DNA from: JBHGBB01 sp041946755
GTDB lineage: Bacteria; UBP4; UBA4092; JAOAEQ01
Assembly: GCA_041946755.1 (NCBI GenBank)
Contig: JBHGBB010000022.1
Span: 1 to 28,958, forward strand
Direction: 5' to 3'
DNA: 28,958 nucleotides
The position numbers and the translations under genes are program-made. Shown in pieces: positions 14,870-22,672 of this stretch. The notes below the pieces were generated by a model. It saw only the letters and a list, made by a program, of their open reading frames with translations, was not told the DNA's origin and did no database searches. The number at the start of each line of letters is the position of its first letter. Position 1 is the stretch's first letter.

Positions 14870-16711
14870 ATGAGACTACCAAGTACTTTCCAAAATCGGC
14901 TGATTTTAACTTATCTTGCCATATCGCTATTAGTCATCATCTTCCTAGGTATTTTTGTTGATTGGATTTTGGAAAAGGAATCGATTAACCATCTCCGAGA
15001 CTCGCTGGTATCGCAGGCGAACCTGAGCGCCCAACTTATTGAGATCGCTAAGATCGAGAAGAAAGATATCGAGGCGCTGGATGCGATAGCGAAAAGAATT
15101 AAACCGCTGAACCAATGCCGGGTAACTATTATCGCGGCTGATGGTCAGGTATTAGGCGATTCCGATGAACCGAAAGAAAATATTCCGCAGCTGGAGAACC
15201 ATCTATATCGGCCGGAAGTAAAACGAGCGGTTGCCGGTCAGACCGGCAGTTCGATTCGGTATTCCGATACCCTCAAACAGAATATGCTTTATGTCGCTAT
15301 TCCGCTGTTTCAATCTCAAATCGCTAATCCTAAATCTAAAATTGTTTCGCCTCCTAGCGGAGCAGTCATCCCTCTTCCCTCGGTTGTCGGTATCCTACGT
15401 CTGGCAGTGCCCTTGAAAACCGTAGCGGAATTAAAATGGTCGGTTCGAGGAGTAGTATTACTTGGAGCGGTAATTTCGTTATTATTAAGTCTGGGTATCG
15501 GTGTCCTTATCGCGCGGTCGATTACCAAGCCGATTAAAGAAATCAACCGGATTTCAGCCCAATATACCGCCGGTGAGTTTGGAAAAAAGATTTATGTCGA
15601 TTCAGTTTCGGAAATCAATCAATTAGCAGATATTTTGAATCATATGGCAGACCAGATTCAGTCGAAAATCGGGTTGATTCAGAAAGATAAAAATGAGACT
15701 TTAGCGATTCTGAATAGTATGATTGAAGGGGTGATCGCAGTCGGTAAAAATACCCGGGTTATTTCTATGAACCCGGCAGTATCCCGGATATTTGAGGTAA
15801 ATCAGGAAGATGGTTCCGGGAAGCTCTTAATCGAAACCATCCGGAATAATGAATTGAATGATATCGCGGTGCAAGTGCTCAAAACCGGGCAGAATCTGAC
15901 GAAAGAGATTCAAATCCTGGTTCCGGTAGAGAAGATAATTGAAATTATGGGATCGCCGTTATTTACCGACCAGGAGATTCATGGCTGCGTTTTGATAATT
16001 CACGATGTCACCCAACTCCGGAAACTGGAATCGGTGCGGAAAGAGTTTGTCGAGAATGTTTCCCATGAACTGAAAACGCCGTTAACTTCGATTAAAGGAT
16101 ATGTTGAAACGCTATTGGATGGCGCGATTGATGACCCGGCAAATAGCCGGCGGTTTCTCCAGATTATCGAACAGCATACCAACCGGTTAGCCCGATTAGT
16201 AGACGATATTCTCCAGTTATCGGCGCTGGATACCAAAGAACTCCCGATTGAATTTCAGTCGGTATATCTGGAACCGCTGCTAGTCGAGATAATGCCGATA
16301 TTCAGCCGGGAAGTGAACCGGAAAAATATCCAGGTTGCGATTAGTATCCCGGAATATCTCTCGCCAATAAACGCGAACCGTGAAAAATTGAAAGAGGTAT
16401 TAATCAATCTGCTGGATAATGCGGTGAAGTTTAATGTTGATAATGGTAAAATCGAGATTAGCGCTGAACAAGCTAACCGGGAGGTAACGGTAACGGTTTC
16501 CGATACCGGGATCGGGATTCCGGAAAAAGATATGCCTCGGATTTTTGAACGATTCTATCGGGTTGATAAGACCCGGTCCCGGGAACTGGGTGGGACTGGT
16601 TTAGGGCTTGCGATCGTTAAACATATCATTGAACAGCATAACGGAACTATAACGGTTACCAGCGAAGTTGGGAAAGGTACCCAATTCCGGTTCACCCTGC
16701 CGAAACGGTAG
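14870..16711 (+). CDS. phoR: PhoR-type sensor histidine kinase
   Basis: PhoR phosphorylates PhoB when phosphate is scarce. In order: membrane span 1 (about residues 11-33), an extracytoplasmic sensor, span 2 (about 190-215), a HAMP linker, a PAS domain (about 275-385), the HisKA domain with H399 in VSHELKTPLTSIKGY, and the ATPase domain with the N box NLLDNAVKFN, DTGIGIPEKD and GGTGLGLAIVKHI. At 613 residues it is of the long PAS-containing type. Residues about 148-165 (SQIANPKSKIV...) are encoded by repeat-like DNA and look like an insertion in the sensor domain. The start has no Shine-Dalgarno; repeat copy 1 ends about 28 bases before it. Confidence 0.9.
   Translation: MRLPSTFQNRLILTYLAISLLVIIFLGIFVDWILEKESINHLRDSLVSQANLSAQLIEIAKIEKKDIEALDAIAKRIKPLNQCRVTIIAADGQVLGDSDEPKENIPQLENHLYRPEVKRAVAGQTGSSIRYSDTLKQNMLYVAIPLFQSQIANPKSKIVSPPSGAVIPLPSVVGILRLAVPLKTVAELKWSVRGVVLLGAVISLLLSLGIGVLIARSITKPIKEINRISAQYTAGEFGKKIYVDSVSEINQLADILNHMADQIQSKIGLIQKDKNETLAILNSMIEGVIAVGKNTRVISMNPAVSRIFEVNQEDGSGKLLIETIRNNELNDIAVQVLKTGQNLTKEIQILVPVEKIIEIMGSPLFTDQEIHGCVLIIHDVTQLRKLESVRKEFVENVSHELKTPLTSIKGYVETLLDGAIDDPANSRRFLQIIEQHTNRLARLVDDILQLSALDTKELPIEFQSVYLEPLLVEIMPIFSREVNRKNIQVAISIPEYLSPINANREKLKEVLINLLDNAVKFNVDNGKIEISAEQANREVTVTVSDTGIGIPEKDMPRIFERFYRVDKTRSRELGGTGLGLAIVKHIIEQHNGTITVTSEVGKGTQFRFTLPKR
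15311..15344. repeat. Repeat-like insertion within phoR
   Basis: CAATCTCAAATCGCTAATCC followed by TAAATCTAAAATTG is a short-period AATC/AAATCT sequence unlike the rest of the gene, and its ends CAAT/ATTG are complementary. It sits in the sensor domain between LYVAIPL and VGILRLAVPL, which are directly joined or nearly so in typical PhoR proteins. Confidence 0.45.
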
Positions 16712-16799
16712 CGATAAACCGAGGGATGATAGAAGACCGCTCGTTTCACTCGCTAGGATGAAGGAAGTGAATCCTTACCCATTACCCTAATTCTTTTCC

Positions 16800-16819
16800 A
16801 TCCCGATAGTCATCGGGAT
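16800..16819. repeat. ATCCCGAT palindrome
   Basis: Perfect 8-bp stem ATCCCGAT/ATCGGGAT with the loop AGTC, about 90 bases after the phoR stop. With no T tract following, it is more likely a dispersed repeat than a terminator. Confidence 0.6.
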
Positions 16820-17024
16820 AAATTTGCTAAATAATACTTTCTATTGATTTCAGACCACTTAAATTCGACCCCATTGGGGTTTAATTCAACTTAACCTTGG
16901 TTAATCTCCAAGTAGGGGTTTAATTTATTGAATCCGTTCCGAACATGACCTTTTCTCAATTTGACAATAGGTCAACTCGATTCGGTCTCGATTTATCTCC
17001 GAATTTGCCCTTGAACCGGATTTA

Positions 17025-17060
17025 AACCCGAATTGGTCCGACCAATTCGGGTTCAATTCC
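17025..17060. repeat. CCCGAATTGGT palindrome, copy B
   Basis: Identical over 36 bases to 7187-7222, with 13-base arms around CCG. It is followed by AAGGTGTCTA, as copy A is, but at a longer distance. Confidence 0.9.
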
Positions 17061-17157
17061 AGGTTAAGACCCGATTAAAGATAAAAATTAAGGTGTCTAT
17101 GGCTTATTTGAGATTTAGACACTGTTCACCTAAGGCGGGTTGAAATTTATAGAGTAG

Positions 17158-17223
17158 GGGCGACTCACCGAGTCGCCCGAAATATCAAGTTGAATTTTTC
17201 GCCATTAGCGAAAAGTTCAACCT
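17158..17223. repeat. GTAGGGGCG hairpin joined to an AAGTTGAA palindrome
   Basis: GGGCGACTC-ACC-GAGTCGCCC (17158-17178) follows GTAG and belongs to the GTAGGGGCG family. Directly after it, AAGTTGAATTTTTCGC (17187-17202) pairs with 17208-17223 with two mismatches. The second element shares its outer arm with 7126-7162. Confidence 0.75.
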
Positions 17224-17250
17224 AGATTGGATTGATGAATCATAACCAAT

Positions 17251-17370
17251 ATGAAATCAACAAAAAACAATAATTCTAACCTTTGGTCAGAATTATCTGG
17301 AAGTTATTCAGAAAAGATAAAAAATAATAAAATTGCAAACTTTTATTTAGCTATGCTAGAGATAAATTAA
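17251..17370 (+). CDS. Doubtful 39-residue ORF
   Basis: An ATG-started frame encodes a 39-residue asparagine- and lysine-rich peptide beginning MKSTKNNNSNLWSEL and ending LAMLEIN. No ribosome-binding site precedes it and the local sequence is very AT-rich, where short frames arise by chance. It faces the TPR gene. It could be a remnant of a lost gene. I list it only because it is the sole coding candidate in a 690-bp gap. Confidence 0.15.
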   Translation: MKSTKNNNSNLWSELSGSYSEKIKNNKIANFYLAMLEIN

Positions 17371-17401
17371 AGATATTAACAATTATAATGATAGCAAAAA
17401 A

Positions 17402-18661
17402 CTAATATTTCTGTTGACTGCGAATTTGTTTTGCTCTATTAGCTAATTCTTTCGCTTTTTCGTTTTGACCAAGCGCTTTATATAATCTCGCCATATTTTC
17501 TAATATAGGCGCTTCCTTGGGATGATTTCGGCCGAGTACTTTTTCCTCAATTACAAGAGCTCTGTAATATAATGGTTCCGCTTGAGTATATTTTCCTTGA
17601 TCTTGGTAGAACAATGCAAAATTGTTTAGCAATTCTGCAACATTAGGATGGTCAGAACCTAAGATTTTTTCTTTGATTTTCAATGCACGTTGGTAAAAGG
17701 ATAATGCTAACGCATACTTCTTTTGGTCTTGATACAATAATGCAAGGTTTTGTAATATATTCGCTACCTCTATGCACTCTGGACCCAAACTTTTTTCTCT
17801 AATTTTCAGTGCATGTTGGAAAAATGATTCCGCTAGTGTATACTTTTCTTGGTCTTGATATAATGAAGCAAGATTATTTAAAGAATCCGCTACAGGTAAA
17901 CTATCTAGACCAAAAGCATTTTCTTTGAGTTTTAAAGCGCGTTGGAAAAGAGGTTCTGCTTGCGAATATTTTTTTTGATAATAATATAGTAGCGCAAGAT
18001 TGTTTAGTGAGGTTGCAATTATTGGATGCTCCTTGCTAAATATATTTTCTCTAATTTTCAACGCTCGCAGATAAAGAGTTTCTGCTGTAGAATAATCTCC
18101 GATAAGTTGATGCACAACACCCAATAGATTATCTGCTTCAGCAAGCATTATATTATTGTTAATTTTAACTGCAATATTTTCAGCTTTTTCAGCAGTTTTA
18201 CTAGCATTGGAATAATCAAATAAATTGATATAGAGACTTGCTATTTGCAAATATGCAGAACATTTACCTAAATCATCAATATCTCTACTATCTATAATCT
18301 CTTGCCAAAGCGTGATTGCACTTTTATATTTTAATTTTATTTCAGCTTGTAATGCATTTTTTACTAAAGCTCTTAATTCGGGTCCTTTATCTGGCAATCC
18401 ATCAAGTTCAACCGAATCAGAACCACGTTTTTGCTCGATGAATTGTTTTAATTCTTCTATATCTGCTTTTGTTGCAAAAGCTGCTAAATCTTTCTTAGTA
18501 GCAGGTTGTTTTGATACGAAAAACTGCCAAATTCCCAAGACACTTCCAATGAATCCAATTATTCCTACTATAATCCCAATTCTTACCTTTGTTTTTTTTG
18601 ATAATCTCTTTCGGGATTTAATAGTAGTATTGATTTTTTCCCTTTTATTTTTTCTAGCCAT
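17402..18661 (-). CDS. Membrane-anchored tetratricopeptide (kinesin light chain-type) protein
   Basis: The 419-residue protein starts with a very basic segment (MARKNKREKINTTIKSRKR), then one membrane span (about residues 27-49), a short coiled linker (KKDLAAFATKADIEELKQF) and a long array of TPR motifs. At least five consecutive 42-residue units carry the pattern LNNLA-LY--Q-KY--AE--FQRAL-I-E--LG--H, the kinesin light chain type, giving a binding surface in a soluble domain. The basic N-terminus suggests N-in topology with the TPRs outside the cytoplasm. It lies on the opposite strand between phoR and pstS and is AT-richer than the phosphate genes, so it was probably inserted there. The partner is unknown. 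Confidence 0.8.
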   Translation of the reverse strand: MARKNKREKINTTIKSRKRLSKKTKVRIGIIVGIIGFIGSVLGIWQFFVSKQPATKKDLAAFATKADIEELKQFIEQKRGSDSVELDGLPDKGPELRALVKNALQAEIKLKYKSAITLWQEIIDSRDIDDLGKCSAYLQIASLYINLFDYSNASKTAEKAENIAVKINNNIMLAEADNLLGVVHQLIGDYSTAETLYLRALKIRENIFSKEHPIIATSLNNLALLYYYQKKYSQAEPLFQRALKLKENAFGLDSLPVADSLNNLASLYQDQEKYTLAESFFQHALKIREKSLGPECIEVANILQNLALLYQDQKKYALALSFYQRALKIKEKILGSDHPNVAELLNNFALFYQDQGKYTQAEPLYYRALVIEEKVLGRNHPKEAPILENMARLYKALGQNEKAKELANRAKQIRSQQKY

Positions 18662-18826
18662 AAAGCAACTAAAATATTATTAATATTGTTAGTGAATTAA
18701 TCAGCATTATACTCTTATCTTTTAAGTCATGTCAATATGCGAAATAGAATTGTAGTACATTCAAACAACTTAATATATTTTACCTGGATTTTACATATCC
18801 ATTATTTCAAGTTAACTTAAAATATT

Positions 18827-18832
18827 TATAAT
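18827..18832 (+). promoter_or_regulatory. TATAAT -10 element, candidate pst operon promoter
   Basis: A perfect TATAAT lies 124 bases before pstS, with only a poor -35 match (ATTTCA, 17 bases upstream). A weak -35 would fit an activator-dependent promoter such as a PhoB target, but I could not identify a confident Pho box in the 18.7-18.9 kb region. Confidence 0.3.
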
Positions 18833-18887
18833 AGATACAATAACAAAATCATTAATCCCGAGAGTATAATTGAAGGAAAATCATAAA

Positions 18888-18940
18888 CCCTTCGACCTGA
18901 CTTCGCATTAAATGCTTCGTCGGGTAAACTTTGCTCAGGG
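18888..18940. repeat. CCTTCGAC...GCTCAGG repeat before pstS
   Basis: The element opens CCCTTCGAC and closes GCTCAGGG, the ends of a short dispersed repeat seen in many bacteria, here with an inserted centre that contains GCATT-A-AATGC. It ends immediately before the ribosome-binding site AAAGGAGG of pstS. Confidence 0.5.
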
Positions 18941-18956
18941 TAAAGGAGGATAAAAT

Positions 18957-19835
18957 ATGTTCAACAGTATCAAAAAAGTTGTAGCAGTATCAAGTTTAAT
19001 CGTCGGATTAGTTGGGGTGAGTGCGTTTGCGGTCTCAGGCATGATTCAGATTAAAGGATCGGATACCATGGTTAACCTTGGTCAAAGATGGGCGGAAGAT
19101 TTTATGAAAAAGTATCCGAATATCCCGGTCTCGGTTACCGGCGGCGGCTCGGGGACCGGTTTCGCCGCGTTAATTAACGGTACCTGCGATATCGCCGAAG
19201 CCTCGCGATCAATCGAACCGAAAGAAATCACCCTTGCCCAAAGTAGAAAGATTGTGCCGGTAGAACAGAAAGTAGGTTTAGATGGATTAACCGTCGTGGT
19301 CAATCCCAAGAATCCGGTATCCAAATTAACTATCGATCAACTATCGGATATCTTCACCGGAAAAATCAAGAATTGGTCGCAAGTCGGCGGTAAACCCGGA
19401 ACCATCGTTATCTTATCCCGGGAAGTTAATTCCGGTACCCATGTTTATTTTAAAGAGCATGTGCTTCGTCATGGGAATGCGAAAGGACCGGAAGAATATG
19501 CGCCAGATGCCCTCTTATTACCTTCATCGCAGGCGATTGCTGATGAAGTGGCATCCAATCCTAATGCGATAGGATATTATGGTATGGGATATCTCAGCCC
19601 GAAACAGAAAGCTATCTTGGTTGCTAAAGATAAAAGTTCTGCATATATCAATCCCACCGTCGACAATGTGATTAATGGCACTTATCCGATATCCCGACCG
19701 CTATTTATGTATACCAATGGTAAACCGCAAGGGAATGTTAAACTGTTTATCGACTATGTACTTTCCGCTGAAGGCCAGCAGATCGTCAGTAAACTGGATT
19801 TTGTTCCAATAAAACAAGGTGCAAGCAAAAAATAA
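18957..19835 (+). CDS. pstS: Phosphate ABC transporter substrate-binding protein
   Basis: PstS captures phosphate outside the cytoplasmic membrane and hands it to PstCA. The 292-residue precursor begins with a signal peptide (FNSIKKVVAVSSLIVGLVGVSAFA). The mature part carries the phosphate-site elements IKGSDTM, GGGSGTGFAALINGTCDIAEASR and LSREVNSGTHVYF. LTIDQLSDIFTGKIKNW is also typical of the family. AAAGGAGG 8 bases before the ATG gives a strong start, unlike the downstream pst genes, so it may be made in excess over the permease. No lipobox cysteine is visible, suggesting a periplasmic rather than a lipoprotein form. Confidence 0.95.
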   Translation: MFNSIKKVVAVSSLIVGLVGVSAFAVSGMIQIKGSDTMVNLGQRWAEDFMKKYPNIPVSVTGGGSGTGFAALINGTCDIAEASRSIEPKEITLAQSRKIVPVEQKVGLDGLTVVVNPKNPVSKLTIDQLSDIFTGKIKNWSQVGGKPGTIVILSREVNSGTHVYFKEHVLRHGNAKGPEEYAPDALLLPSSQAIADEVASNPNAIGYYGMGYLSPKQKAILVAKDKSSAYINPTVDNVINGTYPISRPLFMYTNGKPQGNVKLFIDYVLSAEGQQIVSKLDFVPIKQGASKK

Positions 19836-19842
19836 AAGCTTT

Positions 19843-19947
19843 AACCGCAGAGGACGCAAAGTAGGCCCGAAGATCGCTAAGTATATATAATTCTATCTAA
19901 AATATTTTCTTTGCGGACTTGGCGTCTACTTAGCGCTCTTTGCGGTT
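19843..19947. repeat. CGCAAAG-arm palindromic repeat, copy 2 (pstS-pstC)
   Basis: The left arm opens AACCGCAGAGGACGCAAAG; the right arm closes TAGCGCTCTTTGCGGTT. It fills the gap and ends 10 bases before the pstC ATG, leaving no room for an independent leader. Confidence 0.85.
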
Positions 19948-19957
19948 TGCTTTTAAT

Positions 19958-20833
19958 ATGACAAAATTACGCCAGATAGATGAATATATCATCGAAAAGC
20001 TTATCGCCTTAGCCGGGATAACCTCGATTATCCTGGTCGCGCTAATTTTCTTCCTATTGCTAAAAGAGAGTTTATCGCTCTTTACCACCATACCATTATC
20101 CGATTTTCTTGGTGGCAAATATTGGTATCCGATTTCCGACCCGGCAAAGTTCGGGATATTGCCTCTCATCCTCGGCTCGATAGTAGTTACTCTCGGTGCA
20201 ATGGTTATTTCGATTCCATTAGGTATTATCGGCGCAGTATATATTTCAGAGATTGCACCGGATTATATCCGCGAATACCTGAAATCCGGGGTAGAACTTA
20301 TCGCTGCGATACCCAGTGTAGTGATCGGATTTGTGGGTATCGTAACCATCATTCCGTTGATTAAAAGCATGTTCAATCTCCCGACCGGGTTAACTGCATT
20401 AACCGGGTCGGTAGTATTAGCGTTTATGTCGTTACCCTTAATCGTTTCGTTATCAGAAGATGCGATTCGGGGAGTCCCGAATAGTTATCGAGAAGCGAGT
20501 CTAGCGCTCGGTGCTACCCGATGGCAAACTATTTATCGGGTAATTGTCCCTGCAGCATTATCCGGGATCGTTGCGTCGATTATGCTGGGTATCGGCCGAG
20601 CGGTCGGAGAAACAATGGCAGTGATGATGGTCACCGGGAATGCGGCCGTTATCCCGCAGAGTATCCTGAAACCGGTACGTACCTTAACCGCAACTGTAGC
20701 CGCTGAAATGGGCGAAACTGTCCAGAATAGCGATCATTTCTATGGGCTGTTCGCTATCGGTCTGGTATTATTTATCATCGTATTCATGATTAATTTTTCA
20801 GCCAGTTTCTTTTTAAAGAAAGTGAAAAGATGA
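19958..20833 (+). CDS. pstC: Phosphate ABC transporter permease PstC
   Basis: PstC is one of the two membrane channel subunits of the phosphate importer. The 291-residue protein has six hydrophobic spans and the ABC permease EAA loop, seen as NSYREASLALGATRWQTIYRVIVPAALSGI, followed by GIGRAVGETMAVMMVTGN. I placed the start at the ATG at 19958. The frame can be extended to a TTG at 19940, but that codon lies inside the repeat. There is no Shine-Dalgarno in the 15 bases before the ATG. It is in one operon with pstS and pstA. Confidence 0.93.
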   Translation: MTKLRQIDEYIIEKLIALAGITSIILVALIFFLLLKESLSLFTTIPLSDFLGGKYWYPISDPAKFGILPLILGSIVVTLGAMVISIPLGIIGAVYISEIAPDYIREYLKSGVELIAAIPSVVIGFVGIVTIIPLIKSMFNLPTGLTALTGSVVLAFMSLPLIVSLSEDAIRGVPNSYREASLALGATRWQTIYRVIVPAALSGIVASIMLGIGRAVGETMAVMMVTGNAAVIPQSILKPVRTLTATVAAEMGETVQNSDHFYGLFAIGLVLFIIVFMINFSASFFLKKVKR

Positions 20834-20840
20834 AAAAGCT

Positions 20841-20949
20841 AACCGCAAAGGTCGCAAAGAAGGCCCCAAGATCACTAAGAGAAACCATAAAATATATTCA
20901 TTAAGTTTTCTTTATGTGCTTAGCGTCTACTTAGCGTTCTTTGCGGTTA
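20841..20949. repeat. CGCAAAG-arm palindromic repeat, copy 3 (pstC-pstA)
   Basis: The left arm opens AACCGCAAAGGTCGCAAAG; the right arm closes TTAGCGTTCTTTGCGGTTA. It starts 7 bases after the pstC stop and ends 11 bases before the pstA ATG. Confidence 0.85.
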
Positions 20950-20960
20950 GATTCGGTTTT

Positions 20961-21806
20961 ATGTCTGGAAAACGAACTCAGCAACTAGCGTTTACCATCT
21001 TATTCCTCGGTACCATATTGATTCTGGTACCGTTAGGGATTATCGTTTATATTGTAATCAAGAACGGGTTTAGCGCTATCTCCTGGGAATTCTTAACTAC
21101 CGTTCCCCGGATGGGGATGAAAGAAGGCGGGATATTCCCGGCGATTGTTGGCACTATTTATCTGGTTCTTGGCACGATTATCTTCGCGCTGCCGTTAGGA
21201 GTAGCAACCGCGGTATATTTAACCGAATATGCTAAAGATAATTGGCTGAACCGAGTGGTTAGGATAGCAATCATCAATCTTGCGGGAGTACCTTCAATCG
21301 TTTATGGATTATTCGGACTAGGATTATTTGTTCTGTTCTTTAAACTCGGTACCTCCATCTTATCCGGGTCGTTAACCCTGGCGATTATGATTCTGCCGGT
21401 AATCATCAGTGCGTCGGAAGAAGCGTTGAAAACCGTCCCGGCTTCGTTTCGAGAAGCAAGCCTTGCAGTAGGCGCTACCAAATGGCAGACCATTTGGAAA
21501 GTAGTTTTGCCGCAAGCATTACCGGGAATATTAACCGGGGCGATTCTTGGGGTCAGCCGGGCTGCAGGAGAAACCGCACCGATTTTGTTTACCGTAGCCG
21601 CGTTCTATCTGCCGACATTACCGAAATCGGTGTTCGACCAGGCGATGGTATTACCCTATCATTTATATGTCATCGCTACCCAAATTCCGGGAATTAAACT
21701 TGATGTACAATATGGTACCGCGTTAGTATTAATCATGCTGGTGCTGGGTATGAACCTGACGGCAATCATTCTCCGCGCCAGGTTTAGGAAAAGAAAGAAA
21801 TGGTGA
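20961..21806 (+). CDS. pstA: Phosphate ABC transporter permease PstA
   Basis: The second membrane subunit of the phosphate importer, 281 residues with six spans. The EAA loop is visible as ASFREASLAVGATKWQTIWKVVLPQALPGI, followed by GVSRAAGETAPILFT, the PstA form of the PstC motif. I chose the ATG at 20961 (MSGKRTQQLAF). A GTG at 20916 would extend the protein 15 residues into the repeat and is rejected. As in pstC, no Shine-Dalgarno stands before the start, so translation may depend on the repeat-derived leader or on coupling. Confidence 0.93.
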   Translation: MSGKRTQQLAFTILFLGTILILVPLGIIVYIVIKNGFSAISWEFLTTVPRMGMKEGGIFPAIVGTIYLVLGTIIFALPLGVATAVYLTEYAKDNWLNRVVRIAIINLAGVPSIVYGLFGLGLFVLFFKLGTSILSGSLTLAIMILPVIISASEEALKTVPASFREASLAVGATKWQTIWKVVLPQALPGILTGAILGVSRAAGETAPILFTVAAFYLPTLPKSVFDQAMVLPYHLYVIATQIPGIKLDVQYGTALVLIMLVLGMNLTAIILRARFRKRKKW

Positions 21807-21811
21807 AATAA

Positions 21812-21893
21812 GATTACACAGATTTTTTGAACCGATTTCACAGATTATTTTAATTGATATCTGTGTAATCTAATCTTTTTAATCTGTGTAATC
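21812..21893. repeat. GATTACACAGAT inverted repeat (pstA-pstB)
   Basis: GATTACACAGAT (21812-21823) is mirrored twice by ATCTGTGTAATC (21859-21870 and 21882-21893). It belongs to a family different from the CGCAAAG repeats but occupies the equivalent position, ending 15 bases before pstB. A partial copy stands upstream of phoB at 13965-13976. Confidence 0.8.
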
Positions 21894-21908
21894 AAATCAT
21901 TATATTTT

Positions 21909-22664
21909 ATGGAACCTTGTGTGCAATCGATAAATCTCAATTTCTATTATGGCGATGTCCATGCATTGAAGAATATCTCGATTGATATATATAAGAACCA
22001 GGTAACCGCGTTTATCGGGCCATCCGGCTGCGGGAAATCGACTTTTCTGAGAACCCTGAATCGAATGAATGATATAATTAAAGGCACCAGAGTTGAAGGA
22101 AAAGTGCTGGTTGATGGCGAAGATATCTATGGGAAAGAAGTCGATGTAACCGCGCTCCGCCGGAAAGTCGGGATGGTATTCCAGAAATCGAATCCATTCC
22201 CGATGTCGATATTTAATAATATCGCGTATGGGTTACGACTGCAGGGAGTTAAAGATAAATATGAAATCAACTCCCGGGTAGAGCAGAGTCTGCATGATGC
22301 CGCGTTATGGGATGAAGTGAAAGACCGGCTGCATATTAGCGCCTTCGATTTATCCGGTGGGCAGCAGCAGCGGTTATGTATCGCCCGGGCTTTGGCGATT
22401 CGGCCGGAAATCATTCTGATGGATGAACCGGCATCAGCCCTGGATCCGATATCAACCGCGAAAATCGAAGAGTTGATTCAAGTGTTACGGAAAGACTATA
22501 CGATAATTATCGTTACCCATAATATGCAGCAGGCCGCCCGGGTATCGGATTATACCGGGTTCTTTTTGTTAGGGGAATTGATTGAATACGATTTAACCAA
22601 AAATATCTTTACCGCACCGCGGGATAAACGGACGGAAGATTATATCACCGGCCGGTTTGGGTAG
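21909..22664 (+). CDS. pstB: Phosphate ABC transporter ATP-binding protein
   Basis: PstB powers phosphate import by ATP hydrolysis. The 251-residue protein shows Walker A GPSGCGKST (residues 37-45), the PstB-specific SFLRTLNRMND-type segment, the Q loop VFQKSNPFPMSIFNN, the signature LSGGQQQRLCIARALA, Walker B IILMDEPASALDP and the switch histidine in VTHNMQQAARVSD. All catalytic residues are present. The ATG follows an AT-rich leader without a Shine-Dalgarno. It is in line with pstSCA. Confidence 0.96.
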   Translation: MEPCVQSINLNFYYGDVHALKNISIDIYKNQVTAFIGPSGCGKSTFLRTLNRMNDIIKGTRVEGKVLVDGEDIYGKEVDVTALRRKVGMVFQKSNPFPMSIFNNIAYGLRLQGVKDKYEINSRVEQSLHDAALWDEVKDRLHISAFDLSGGQQQRLCIARALAIRPEIILMDEPASALDPISTAKIEELIQVLRKDYTIIIVTHNMQQAARVSDYTGFFLLGELIEYDLTKNIFTAPRDKRTEDYITGRFG

Positions 22665-22672
22665 GAAAAGCA

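Larger units (their letters stand above)
16712..17401. other. Repeat-rich non-coding stretch between phoR and the TPR gene
   Basis: Nearly 700 bp with no convincing gene. It holds, in order, ATCCCGAT-AGTC-ATCGGGAT (16800-16819), an ACCCC-ATT-GGGGT hairpin near 16869, the CCCGAATTGGT palindrome (17025-17060), a GTGTCTA...TAGACAC hairpin (17093-17122), GGGCGACTC-ACC-GAGTCGCCC (17158-17178) and an AAGTTGAA palindrome (17187-17223). It looks like a landing zone for several repeat families. A 39-codon frame at 17251-17370 is the only coding candidate. Confidence 0.7.

Noticed and set aside
16800..16819. ATCCCGAT hairpin as a phoR terminator
   Set aside because: No T tract follows and it lies about 90 bases after the stop; a dispersed palindrome is more likely.
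18700..18880. Pho boxes before pstS
   Set aside because: Some TCATGTCA and TTAACTTAA-like words occur, but no pair of spaced direct repeats matching a known Pho box could be defended.
20916..20960. GTG start for pstA
   Set aside because: The 15 extra residues come from the right arm of repeat copy 3; the ATG at 20961 begins the family-like sequence.
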